From CALZJC01 sp963781065 (lineage in GTDB: Bacteria > Acidobacteriota > Thermoanaerobaculia > Multivoradales > JAHEKO01), in assembly GCA_963781065.1 (NCBI GenBank), contig CAWAET010000006.1:1-64000 (forward strand): a stretch of 64,000 nt of DNA, in the 5' to 3' direction. The notes under the pieces are model-generated. The model made no database searches, was not told where the DNA came from, and saw only the letters and a list, made by a program, of their open reading frames with translations. Below, piece by piece: positions 55,268-64,000 of the stretch (within the stretch, counting starts at the first letter, position 1; every line of letters begins with the position of its first letter). Made by a program: the position numbers and the translations under genes.

Positions 55268-56559
55268 GTGATCCGGCCCAACTGCTGCTCGTCTGCGGCC
55301 TGTTCGTCGCGCTGCTGGCGCTGCGGTTGCCGGTAGCGTTCTGTCTCGGTCTGTCGGCCTTCGCCTACTTCTTCGCCGCCGGCATCCCGGCCCTGGTGGT
55401 GGTGCAGAAGATCGCCAGCCAGTCCGCCGACCCCACCCTGCTGGCGATCCCCTTCTTCATCCTCTGCGGCGAGATCATGAGCCGCGGCGGCATGGCCGGC
55501 CGGTTGGTCGACCTGGCGAGCGTTTTTGTGGGCTTCATCCGCGGCGGTCTGGCGATGGTCAACGTCGCCGCCTCGATGTTCTTTGGCGGCATCTCGGGCT
55601 CCAGCGTCGCCGATACCGCCTCGCTGGGGGCACTGCTCATCCCGGCGATGACCCGCCGCGGCTACGACCGGGAGTTCAGCGTCGCTGTGACCGTCACCTC
55701 TTCGACCCAGGGCATCATCATCCCGCCGTCGCACAATGCCATCCTGTTCTCGCTGGCGGCGGGCGGCACGGTGTCGATCAAAGCGCTCTTCCTGGCCGGT
55801 TACCTGCCGGGCATGCTCATCGGCCTGGCCCTGATGACGCTGGCGCACGTCATCGCCCGCCGGCGCGGCTACCCGCGCGAGGCTCGCGTCGCCCCCCGCC
55901 GCGCCCTCGCCATCGCCGCCGGCGCCGCCCCGGCCCTGGTCACGCCGCTGATCATCATCGTGCCGATCGCGCTGGGCCGGGTCCCGGCGCAGCAGGCGGC
56001 AGTGGTGGCGGTGGTCTGGTCGGCCCTGGTCTCGACCCTGCTCTACCGCTCGCTGCCGCTGCGGGAGTACCCGGGCATCCTGGTCCGCTCTGCCCGCACC
56101 GCCAGCCTGGTGCTGATCTTGATCGGCTGCGCCGCCGCCTTCGGCGAGGTGATGACCTACCTGCACGTGCCCCAGCAGCTGGCCGCGGCCCTGGCCGGGC
56201 TGGCCGACCGCCCCTACGCCCTGCTGCTGCTGCTCAACGTCGTGGTGCTGCTGCTGGGCATGGTGATGGACATGGCGCCGCTGATCGTCATCCTGACGCC
56301 GATCCTGCTGCCGGTGGTCACCGCGGCCGGAGTCGACCCGGTCCACTTCGGCGTGATCCTGCTGCTCAACCTGGCGATCGGCCTGTGCACTCCGCCCGTC
56401 GGGAGCACTCTCTTCATCGGCTGCGCCATCGGCGGGATCAGCATGGAGCGGGCGGCGCGCGGCCTGTGGCCGTTCTACCTGGCGATGGCGGCCGTCCTGC
56501 TGCTGGTGACCCTGGTGCCCGCGGTCTCGCTCTGGCTGCCGCGTTGGGTGGGCGGCTGA
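55264..56559 (+). CDS. dctM: TRAP transporter large membrane subunit DctM
   Basis: The 431-residue, 12-helix sodium-coupled transporter has the family motifs LAIPFFILCGEIMSRGGMA, FFGGISGSSVADTASLG, TVTSSTQGIIIPPSHNAIL and NLAIGLCTPPVGSTLF. It imports organic acids or related substrates delivered by DctP. Start at ATG 55264 overlaps the dctQ stop. Confidence 0.95.
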   Translation: MSDPAQLLLVCGLFVALLALRLPVAFCLGLSAFAYFFAAGIPALVVVQKIASQSADPTLLAIPFFILCGEIMSRGGMAGRLVDLASVFVGFIRGGLAMVNVAASMFFGGISGSSVADTASLGALLIPAMTRRGYDREFSVAVTVTSSTQGIIIPPSHNAILFSLAAGGTVSIKALFLAGYLPGMLIGLALMTLAHVIARRRGYPREARVAPRRALAIAAGAAPALVTPLIIIVPIALGRVPAQQAAVVAVVWSALVSTLLYRSLPLREYPGILVRSARTASLVLILIGCAAAFGEVMTYLHVPQQLAAALAGLADRPYALLLLLNVVVLLLGMVMDMAPLIVILTPILLPVVTAAGVDPVHFGVILLLNLAIGLCTPPVGSTLFIGCAIGGISMERAARGLWPFYLAMAAVLLLVTLVPAVSLWLPRWVGG

Positions 56560-56608
56560 CGGCGGCGCTCCGCCGGCTCGCCGGAGGCCGGCCGGTAGGA
56601 TGGAGGTC

Positions 56609-57667
56609 ATGAAACCTGTTGGAGGGTCTGCCCGGACTGTCTGGGGCGTGGCGCTGATCGCCGGCACCCTGCTGGCCGGCTGTGAGGGCGGCCCCGGCAG
56701 TGAGCTGCGCCAGACCCGCCAGCGGCTCATCCTGGCGAACGTCCACGTCGAGGGCTACCCCACAGCGCGAGGTCTTCAGCACTTCGCCGCCGCGGTTCAC
56801 GGCGACGAGCGGCTCGCCGGAGCGCTGCAGATCGACCTCCAGCTCGGCGGCGTCCTCGGAAACGAGAAGGAGCTGCTCGAGAAGCTGCGCTTCGGCGGCG
56901 TGCAGATGGCCTGTGTCTCGGTCGCCCCGCTGACCGAATTCTCGCGGCAGATCGGCGTTCTCACCCTGCCCTACCTGTTTGCCGACGCCGAGGGCATGTG
57001 GCGCGCGCTCGAGAGCCCGCTGGGCCGTGAGCTGCTCGATTCGGTCGCGGACGCCGGATTTGTCGGCCTCGCCTGGTACGACGCGGGGGCGCGGTCGTTC
57101 TACAACCGGCGCCGGCCGGTGCGGCGCATGGAGGACCTGAGCGGCCTCAAGATCCGCGTCCAGAAGTCGGAGATGATGCGCCAGATGGTCGAGGCGCTGG
57201 GCGCCTCGCCGGTCTCGATCGGCTTCAAGGACGTTTACACCAACCTGATGACCGGCAACATCGACGGGGCGGAGAACAACGTGCCCAGCTACCGCTCGGA
57301 GCGCCATTTCGAGGCGGCCAGGTTCTACTCCCGCGATCGCCACACCATGGTCCCCGACCTGCTGCTGGTCAACGCCGCCAGCTGGCAGGCCCTGCCGGCC
57401 GAGGCCCGGACCGCCCTGCGGCGCGCCGCCGAGGCATCCACCGTCGCTCAGCGCCGCTTCTGGAGCGCGTACGAGACCGAGGCCCTCGACGTGCTGCGGG
57501 AGGCGGGGGTCGAGATTCACGAGATCGCCGACCTCGAGCCGTTCCGGCGCGCCGTCCGACCGCTCTACGAACGCCACCGCGAGCGCTACGGTGATCTGGT
57601 GCGGCGCCTGCGCCGGGCGGCTCTGCCGGCAGGCACCGAGCCGCCCGGCGCCGCAGGGCCAAGATGA
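56609..57667 (+). CDS. dctP: TRAP transporter substrate-binding lipoprotein DctP
   Basis: From ATG 56609, preceded by GGAGG, the 352-residue protein has a lipobox (LIAGTLLAGCEGG; Cys about 26) and a DctP fold. LTLPYLFADAEGMWRALES, LGLAWYDAG-like GLAWYDAGARSFYNRRRP, LKIRVQKSEMMRQMVEALG (conserved Arg for the carboxylate) and FKDVYTNLMTGNIDGAENN are visible. A carboxylate substrate is likely, its identity unknown. TRAP binding proteins are usually soluble; here it is lipid-anchored. The 404 bases 57668-58071 after it hold no gene or clear promoter I can support. Confidence 0.9.
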   Translation: MKPVGGSARTVWGVALIAGTLLAGCEGGPGSELRQTRQRLILANVHVEGYPTARGLQHFAAAVHGDERLAGALQIDLQLGGVLGNEKELLEKLRFGGVQMACVSVAPLTEFSRQIGVLTLPYLFADAEGMWRALESPLGRELLDSVADAGFVGLAWYDAGARSFYNRRRPVRRMEDLSGLKIRVQKSEMMRQMVEALGASPVSIGFKDVYTNLMTGNIDGAENNVPSYRSERHFEAARFYSRDRHTMVPDLLLVNAASWQALPAEARTALRRAAEASTVAQRRFWSAYETEALDVLREAGVEIHEIADLEPFRRAVRPLYERHRERYGDLVRRLRRAALPAGTEPPGAAGPR

Positions 57668-58071
57668 CCAGCAGCCCGGGTTGGATCCGGCCTCGCTCGT
57701 CGAGCCCCAGCAGACGGGCGGTGGCCGAGGTGGCGGTCGCGACCTCGGGACGACGCCCTTGTGGATGGCGCACTCTCGGCCGGCATCGGCGGTGCCCGCG
57801 CACCAAACGGCCGGTCGAAAAAAGTCGCGACCAAAAACGCCAGGCAGTCGTTATAGACTGCCCCTCGAGTCACGATCCGCTGTACCCCACCCATCCAGGT
57901 AGCCCGGACGGCTACATAACCGGGTGTGTCCGACTCTGAGGTCCTTGTGCTTATCTACGGTTATCTTCGCCAGCGGCTGACGGCGTCGCCCGATCGGGCG
58001 GCGGCCGGAAAGCTGCCTGTTTACGCGTGGCGTGTGGACGGAGAGTAGCGGAGACCAAACGGAGGCTCTTG

Positions 58072-60059
58072 ATGACTAGAGGAACGAACGACTCTTTGGC
58101 GCGCGCCCGCAAGGCATGGCGGATCCTGCCGGCCTTCGCGGTCGCCCTGCTGCTGGTGAGCCCGGCCGGGGCGATCAGCTTTGGCAAGGGCGAGCTCACC
58201 TTCACCTGGGACACGACGATCTCCTGGGGCGCTCAGTACCGCCTGGACGATCCCGATCCCGCGATCATCGGGCTGGCCAGCCGCGGCAACGCCTTCTCGG
58301 TCAACGGCGATGACGGCAACCTGAACTACGACACCGGCATCTTCAGCAACGTCCTCAAGCTCACCAGCGAGATGGACCTGCGGGGCAAGAGCGCCGGCGC
58401 CTTCGTGCGCTTCCGCGCCTTCTACGACTACGAGAACGAGGACGGCGACCGCCTGCGGACGCCGCTCAGCAAGGAGGCGCTGAAGCGGGTCGGCAGCCGG
58501 GCGGACGTGCTCGACGCCTTCGTCTGGAAGAAGTTCAACCTCGGCAGCCGGCCGGCCGAGATCCGCATCGGCGAGCAGGTGCTGAGCTGGGGTGAGAGCA
58601 CCTTCATCCAGGGCGGCATCAACGCCATCAACCCGATCGACGTCAGCGCCATCCGGGTGCCCGGCGCCGAGCTGCGCGACGCCCTGCTGCCCGAGGGCCT
58701 GGTCTCGGCCTTCCATCGGCACCTCGCTCAACACCTCGCTCGAGCTGTTCTACCTCTACGACTGGGGCCGCACCCGGATCGACCCGACCGGCTCCTACTG
58801 GTCGACCAACGACTTCGCGGGCCGCGGTGGCGACACCGTCTTCCTCGGCTTTGGCGACTCGAGCGACCTGATGCTCTCGCCGTTCAACGGCCGGCCCTTC
58901 CTCGGCGTGCCGCGCGAGGCGGACCGGTTCGCCGACGACGGCGGCCAGTACGGCGTCGCCTTCCGCATCTTCGCGCCCGGGCCTCAACGACACCGAGTTC
59001 GGCTTCTACTTCATGAACTACCACTCGCGGCTGCCGACCATCAACGGCCGCACCGGCACCTTCGCCGGCGCCATCCAGGCGCGCGCCTTCGGCATCGCCG
59101 GCGTCGCCGGCCTGACCGCGCTTGGCGGCGGCGCCGGACCCGAACGCGGCGATCAACGCCGCCGTCATCACCGGTATCTTCAACGGGCTGAGCCCGCGAG
59201 ACGCGACCATCTTCGCCAACGCGGTCGTCGGCACGGCGCTGAGCCCAGGCGGCGACGCGGCGTCGCTGATCAGCGCCTTCGCCACCAACGCCTTCGCCCA
59301 GACCGCCAGCTACTTCATCGCCTACCCAGAGGACATCAAGCTCTTCGGCCTGAGCTTCAACACCACGCTCGGCACCTGGGCCTGGCAGGGCGAGATCTCC
59401 CACCGCCAGGACGCGCCGCTGCAGGTCGACGACGTCGAGCTGCTGTTCGCCGCCCTGGGGCCGATCAACGCGCCGCTGGCGATGTTCAACCAGGTGGGCA
59501 ACTACACCGGCCAGTTCGAGAGCCGAGATCCTCGGCACCCGCCGGCTCGACGTCTCGCAGATCCAGACCACCCTGACCAAGATCCTCGGTCCGACCATGG
59601 GCGCCGACCAGGGCGTCTTCCTGTTCGAGGGCGCCATGACCCAGGTGCACAGCATGCCGAGCAAGGACGTGCTGCGCTTCGAGGGGCCCGGCCACCTACG
59701 TCAGCGGCAACGCCATCCTCGCCTCGGCCCACGCCGGCAAGCCGATCGAGCCGGCCGACCGGTTCGCCGATCCGGAGTCCTGGGGCTACCGGCTGGCCGG
59801 GCGGCTCGACTATCTCAACGCCGTGGGCGGCTTCAACGTCTCGCCGCGCTTCGCCTGGCAGCACGACGTCGACGGCATCTCCCCGGGCCCCGGCGGCAAC
59901 TTCATCGAGGGCCGCAAGGCGCTCACCCTGGGCCTGGGCTTCGCCCGCCAGAACACCTGGGAGCTCGACCTCAGCTACACCACCTTCTCCGGTGGCGGCC
60001 GCTACAATCTGATCAGCGATCGCGACTTCGTCGGCGCCAACGTCAAGTACTCATTCTAG
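58072..60059 (+). pseudogene. DUF1302 outer-membrane-type protein, five frameshifts
   Basis: From ATG 58072 (GGAGG upstream) the protein has a signal peptide (PAFAVALLLVSPAGAISFGK) and then the DUF1302 pattern: FGKGELTFTWDTTISWG, FRAFYDYENEDGDRLRT, IRIGEQVLSWGESTFIQGG and INPIDVSAIRVPG. Later pieces read ELFYLYDWGRTRIDPTGSY, FNTTLGTWAWQGEISHRQD and a terminal FSGGGRYNLISDRDFV. One-base frame changes lie near 58710, 58982, 59137, 59522 and 59692. Joined, about 660 residues remain, with no missing block, so error or recent mutation is likely. DUF1302 proteins are predicted outer-membrane beta barrels linked to hydrophobic compounds. Confidence 0.85.
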
Positions 60060-60078
60060 GAACGGGAGAAAGACAGCT

Positions 60079-61448
60079 ATGACCAGAAAGACATGGATTC
60101 TCACGGCCGGCGCGCTGGCGCTCGGCGCCGCGCTTTCGCTTCCCGCCGCCGCCGAAGTGAGCGCCGCAGAGGCAGCCAGGCTGGGCAAAGACCTCACCCC
60201 TATCGGTGGCGAGAAGGCCGGCAACGCAGACGGCACGATCCCGGCCTGGACGGGCGGCATCACCAAGCCACCGGCCGGCTACAAGCCGGGGGACCATCAC
60301 CCCGACCCGTTCGCCGCCGACAAGGTGCTGTTCACCATCACCACGGCCAACATGGCCGAGTACGCCGACAAGCTGACGCCCGGCCACAAGGCGATGCTCA
60401 AGGCCTACCCCACTTTCAAGATGAAGGTCTACCCGACCCGCCGCAGCGCCTCCATACCCGCAGCGGATCTACGACGCCACCAAGCGCAATCGCCACCACG
60501 GCCAAGCTGGTGGAGGGCGGTGACGGCATCACCGGCGCCCTGATGGGCGTGCCCTTCCCGATTCCCAAGAGCGGCGTCGAGTTGGTCTGGAACCACCTGA
60601 CGCGCTACCGCAGCGACGTCGCCTCGCGCAAGATCTCGCAGGCGGCGCCCACCCGCGGCGGCAGCTACACCGAGGTCGTCTTCGAGGACGAGTTCAACGT
60701 CGTCTACAGCCAGGAGGGCCAGACCGAGGAGTCGCTCAACAACCGCATCCTCTACTTCAAGCAGGAGGTGGTGGCGCCGGCGCGGCTGGCCGGCGGCATC
60801 CTGCTGGTGCACGAGACCCTCGACCAGGTCAAGGAGCCGCGCGCCGCGTGGCTGTACAACCCCGGCCAGCGCCGAGTGCGGCGGGCGCCCAACGTCGCCT
60901 ACGACAACCCCGGCACCGCCGCCGACGGCATGCGCACCTCGGACCAGTTCGACATGTTCAACGGCGCGCCCGACCGCTACGACTGGAAGCTGATGGGCAA
61001 GAAGGAGATGTACGTCCCGTACAACAACTACGCAGCTGCACAGCGACAAGCTGAAGCACAAGGACATCCTGACGCCGCTGCACGTCAACCCCGAGCTACC
61101 TGCGCTACGAGCTGCACCGGGTCTGGGTGGTCGACGCGACCCTCAAGGAGGGCACCAGCCACATCTACAAGCGCCGCACCCTCTATTTCGACGAGGACAG
61201 CTGGCAGATCCTGCTGGTCGACCAGTACGACAACCGCGACCAGCTGTGGCGGGTCTCCGAGGGCTTCGTCATCAACTACTACGACGTGCCGATGCTGTGG
61301 ACGACGCTGGAGGTACACACCGATCTGCAGGCGGGGCGCTATCTCGCCATCGGCCTCGACAACGAGTACGCCGATGTACCGCTTCGACATCAAGCGCACG
61401 CTGGAGGACTACACTCCGGCGGCACTGCGCCGCGCGGGGGTTCGTTGA
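60079..61448 (+). pseudogene. DUF1329 periplasmic protein, about five frameshifts
   Basis: The N-terminus is a signal peptide (LTAGALALGAALSLPAAAEV), then LTPIGGEKAGNADGTIPAWT and GGITKPPAGYKPGDHHPDPF, strongly DUF1329-like. Later pieces in other frames read GVPFPIPKSGVELVWNHLTR, AAWLYNPGQRRVRRAPNVAY and YDWKLMGKKEMYVPYNNY. The end reads RRTLYFDEDSWQILLVDQYD with FDIKRTLEDYTPAALRRAG. Frame changes lie near 60453, 60488, 61033, 61093 and 61376. DUF1329 proteins resemble lipoprotein-carrier (LolB-like) folds and almost always sit beside DUF1302. The stop overlaps the YCF48 gene. Confidence 0.85.
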
Positions 61449-62500
61449 CGGCTGCTGTCCTGGGCCGGCCGGGTTCCCGGCCGGCCCGCTTCGCTCTTCG
61501 CGCCCTGGCGCTGCTGACCGGTTTCGCCCTGGCGCCGGTCCTGCCCGCCCTCGGCGCGCCGCAGGATGACGCGGCAGAGACCTCCCTGATCAAGCCCCTC
61601 GCCTCGCAATCGCTGCTGCTCGACGCGGCCGAGGCCGGCGGTCTGATGGTGGCGGTCGGCGAACGCGGCCACGTGCTGCTGAGCCTGGACGAGGGCCAGA
61701 CCTGGCGCCAGGTGACGGCGCCAACGCGCTCGACCCTGAACGCGGTCTTTCTACACGACGACAAGCTCGGCTGGGCCGTCGGCCACGACGCGGTGATCCT
61801 GCGCACCCGTGACGGCGGCGAGAGCTGGGAACGGCTCTACTGGGCGCCGGATCTGGAGCAGCCGCTATTCGACGTCTGGTTCAAGGATGCCGACAATGGC
61901 TTCGCCATCGGCGCCTACGGCCTGTTTCTCGAGACCGCGGATGGCGGCGACAGCTGGGAGCAGCGGGTGCTCGTCGAGGAGGAGGACGAGGATCTCGAAG
62001 CCGATCCCTACGCCTTCACCAGCGCCGCCGATCTACATCTGAACCACATCAGCAAAGCTGCCTCCGGCAAGCTCTACATCGCGGCCGAGGCCGGCGGTGC
62101 GTTTCGCTCGGACGATGATGGCGCGACCTGGGAGGCGCTGGCGCCGCCCTACGAGGGCTCCTTCTTCTCCTGCCTGCCGCTGGCCGGCGACTCCGTGCTG
62201 CTGTTTGGGTTGCGCGGGCACCTGTTCCGCTCCGACGATGCCGGCGAGAGCTGGCGCACGCTCGAGACCGGTACGGTGGCGCTGCTTACCGATGGCGCCC
62301 AGCTGCCCGGAGGGCCGGTGATCCTCACCGGCCTGGCCGGAACCCTGCTCATCAGCCGCGACAACGGTGAGAGCTTCTCGCTGGCACAGCAGGCCGATCG
62401 CCAGGGGCTGGCCACCGCCCTGCCCACCTCCGACGGCGGGCTCGTTCTGGTGGGTGAGTTCGGCGTCAGCCGGCTGCCGGCCTCCGCCCTGGCTCCCTGA
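61445..62500 (+). CDS. YCF48-like / BNR-repeat beta-propeller protein
   Basis: A TTG start at 61445, overlapping the previous TGA, gives 351 residues with a signal peptide (ALALLTGFALAPVLPALGAP). BNR/Asp-box blades repeat: LLSLDEGQTWRQVTAPTRS, ILRTRDGGESWERLYW, LFLETADGGDSWEQRVL, AFRSDDDGATWEALA, LFRSDDAGESWRTLE. The fold matches the photosystem II assembly factor YCF48, but here it belongs to the DUF1302-DUF1329-RND group. It is intact, unlike its two upstream neighbours. Confidence 0.85.
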   Translation: MTAAVLGRPGSRPARFALRALALLTGFALAPVLPALGAPQDDAAETSLIKPLASQSLLLDAAEAGGLMVAVGERGHVLLSLDEGQTWRQVTAPTRSTLNAVFLHDDKLGWAVGHDAVILRTRDGGESWERLYWAPDLEQPLFDVWFKDADNGFAIGAYGLFLETADGGDSWEQRVLVEEEDEDLEADPYAFTSAADLHLNHISKAASGKLYIAAEAGGAFRSDDDGATWEALAPPYEGSFFSCLPLAGDSVLLFGLRGHLFRSDDAGESWRTLETGTVALLTDGAQLPGGPVILTGLAGTLLISRDNGESFSLAQQADRQGLATALPTSDGGLVLVGEFGVSRLPASALAP

Positions 62501-62529
62501 CTCGTTCCCAAGACCGAAGGCGACGCGCA

Positions 62530-64000
62530 ATGGCCCCTGACATCACCTCCAAGCTGGAAAACGCGATCTTCGGGCACCGCCGCCTGGTGATCGCCCTGTT
62601 CATCGTGATCACCGCCTTCATGGGCTGGTCGGCCAGCCGCATCGGCATCGACGCGGGCTTCGCCAAGCTGCTGCCCCTCGAGCACCCGTACATGAAGACC
62701 TATCTCAAGCACCGCGAGGGCTTTGGCGGCGCCGACCGGTTGCTGATCGCCCTCATGGCGCGCGAAGGCGACATGTTCACGCCGGAGTTCTTTGCCGCCC
62801 TCAAGGCGGCGACCGACGAGGTCTTCTTCATTCCCGGTGTCGACCGCACCAAGGTGAGCTCGCTGTTCACGCCCAACACCCGCTTCACCGAGGTGGTCGA
62901 GGACGGCATCTCCGGCGGCAACGTCGTTCCCGCGGAGTTCGAGCCCACGCCCGAGGGCCTCGAGCAGGTGCGCAAGAACATCCTCAAGGCGGGGATTCTC
63001 GGCCGCCTGGTGGCCAACGACTTCAGCGGCGCCATCATCAGCGCCCAGCTGCTGGACATCAATCCCGTCACCGGCGAGCAGCTCGACTACATCGACGTGG
63101 CCAATCAGCTCGAGGAGAAGATCCGCACGCGCTTCCAGGGCGACGTCGACGTGGCGATCGGCCTGACCCCGGTCGACGTGCACATGATCGGCTTTGCCAA
63201 GGTGATCGGCGACATCTCCAGCGGCGCGACGCGGGTGGTGATCTTCTTTGCCATCGCCTTTCTGATCACCGCCATCTTCGTCTACGCCTACTCGCAGTCG
63301 ATCAAGCTGACCATCGTGCCGCTGGCCTGCTCGCTGATCGCGGTGGTCTGGCAGCTGGGCCTGCTGACGATGCTGGGCTACGGCATCGACCCGATGGGCA
63401 TCCTGGTGCCGTTTCTGATCTTCGCCATCGGCGTCAGCCACGGCGTCCAGATGGTCAGCGTCTACCGCGCCGAAGTCCACCAGGGCGCCGACGACATGGG
63501 CGCCGCGCGCAACGCCTTCCGGCGCCTGCTGGTCCCCGGCGCCATCGCCCTGATCAGCGACACCATCGGCTTTGTGACCATCCAGCTGATCAAGATCCGC
63601 GTCATCCAGGAGATGGCGGTCACCGCCAGCCTCGGCGTCGCGGTGATCATCCTGACCAATCTGGTCCTGCTGCCCGTCCTGCTCTCCTATCTGACCCACG
63701 ACAAGGTCCTGATGGTGCAGCTCGAGCGGCGCTCGCGCCACCTCAAACCGGTCTGGGCGAAGCTGGCCAAGGTGGCCGAGCCCGGCCCGGCCAAGGTGAT
63801 CCTGGCTGCGGCCCTGGTGCTGACCGTGCTCGGCGCCTGGGGGGCCCGGGGAATCAAGATCGGCGATCTGCACCAGGGCGTGCCGGAGCTGCGCGCCGAC
63901 TCGCGCTACAACGTCGACAGCGGCATCATCACCGACAAGTTCTCCATCGGCGTCGACATCCTCTCGGTCATCGTCGAGACGATCGACCAGGGCTGCACCG
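62530..64000 (+). CDS. RND/MMPL-family exporter, partial at window end
   Basis: The frame from ATG 62530 runs to the window edge (490 codons), so the C-terminus is missing. A first helix (HRRLVIALFIVITAFMGWSA) precedes a periplasmic loop. A block of membrane helices follows: VVIFFAIAFLITAIFVYAY, LTIVPLACSLIAVVWQLGLL, LVPFLIFAIGVSHGVQMVS and GAIALISDTIGFVTIQLIKI. This is the SSD-like first half of an MMPL protein; the second half starts with AKVILAAALVLTVLGAWGA. MMPL proteins move lipids and hydrophobic molecules across the inner membrane by proton exchange. It closes the DUF1302-DUF1329-YCF48 group. Confidence 0.92.
   Translation, partial: MAPDITSKLENAIFGHRRLVIALFIVITAFMGWSASRIGIDAGFAKLLPLEHPYMKTYLKHREGFGGADRLLIALMAREGDMFTPEFFAALKAATDEVFFIPGVDRTKVSSLFTPNTRFTEVVEDGISGGNVVPAEFEPTPEGLEQVRKNILKAGILGRLVANDFSGAIISAQLLDINPVTGEQLDYIDVANQLEEKIRTRFQGDVDVAIGLTPVDVHMIGFAKVIGDISSGATRVVIFFAIAFLITAIFVYAYSQSIKLTIVPLACSLIAVVWQLGLLTMLGYGIDPMGILVPFLIFAIGVSHGVQMVSVYRAEVHQGADDMGAARNAFRRLLVPGAIALISDTIGFVTIQLIKIRVIQEMAVTASLGVAVIILTNLVLLPVLLSYLTHDKVLMVQLERRSRHLKPVWAKLAKVAEPGPAKVILAAALVLTVLGAWGARGIKIGDLHQGVPELRADSRYNVDSGIITDKFSIGVDILSVIVETIDQGCT

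Noticed and set aside
57591..57939. Small open frames between dctP and the DUF1302 gene
   Set aside because: Low-complexity Arg/Pro/Ser translations, partly overlapping dctP, with no ribosome site or family pattern.

Overview
The window is a high-GC, gene-dense chromosomal segment from a diderm (LPS-type) bacterium. The evidence for an outer membrane is a Tol-Pal operon, a nearly full Lpt lipopolysaccharide-export set, lipoproteins and an outer-membrane-type DUF1302 protein. CarD, the rpoN-hpf-ptsN-hprK-rapZ order, a PTS with no visible sugar permease, and parAB next to lptFG suggest an Acidobacteriota-like lineage (Thermoanaerobaculia type). Myxococcota or another delta-type lineage cannot be excluded from sequence reading alone.

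Positions 1-9234 are accessory DNA. A partial DUF2807 lipoprotein gene opens the window. It is followed by toxin-antitoxin debris (an MNT/HigA chimera), a DUF3024 gene, hicAB and a relic integrase. The main feature is an integrative island bounded by a 58-bp direct repeat: 2807-2864 and 9148-9205. The second copy is the 3' half of an intact tRNA-Leu(CAA). The island carries a tyrosine integrase, an MntA-HepT pair, a small membrane protein, a frame-broken FG-GAP/VCBS repeat protein and IS-like remnants. A second, broken integrase lies just beyond the inner repeat, in the same place relative to it as the intact integrase is to the tRNA. This indicates two islands stacked in tandem.

Positions 9339-37609 are mainly housekeeping: carD, priA, accA, recJ, then a fused lptC-lptA gene with lptB and rpoN. 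A nitrogen-PTS/HPr regulatory operon follows (hpf, ptsN, hprK, rapZ, an EIIA-Man homologue lacking its phospho-histidine, HPr, ptsI). After it come a cupin, a lipoprotein, miaB, a BFN-domain protein, parAB, a fused lptF-lptG gene, two small membrane proteins, metK, a DUF84 protein and a SpoU-type methyltransferase.

Positions 37680-48431 hold etfBA, the tolQRAB-pal-cpoB operon, rpsT, and a minus-strand nusB-leuS-lptE group in which leuS is broken by about seven single-base frameshifts. Positions 48535-57667 contain a secreted protein, a membrane-protein/TIR-effector pair, a TPR lipoprotein, a GalU-like nucleotidyltransferase with galactokinase, and a tripartite TRAP transporter. Positions 58072-64000 carry the DUF1302-DUF1329-YCF48-RND cluster, probably an envelope pathway for hydrophobic compounds, with its first two genes frame-broken and its RND gene cut by the window end.

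The frameshifts sit in a few patches (3.5-5.3, 46.1-47.6, 50.1 and 58.7-61.4 kb), while more than 30 kb between them is clean. In leuS this points to local assembly or sequencing error rather than true decay. The least explained items are the TIR/membrane pair, the EIIA-Man homologue without its histidine, the two Lpt fusions, the stacked tRNA-Leu islands and the palindromes around parAB.
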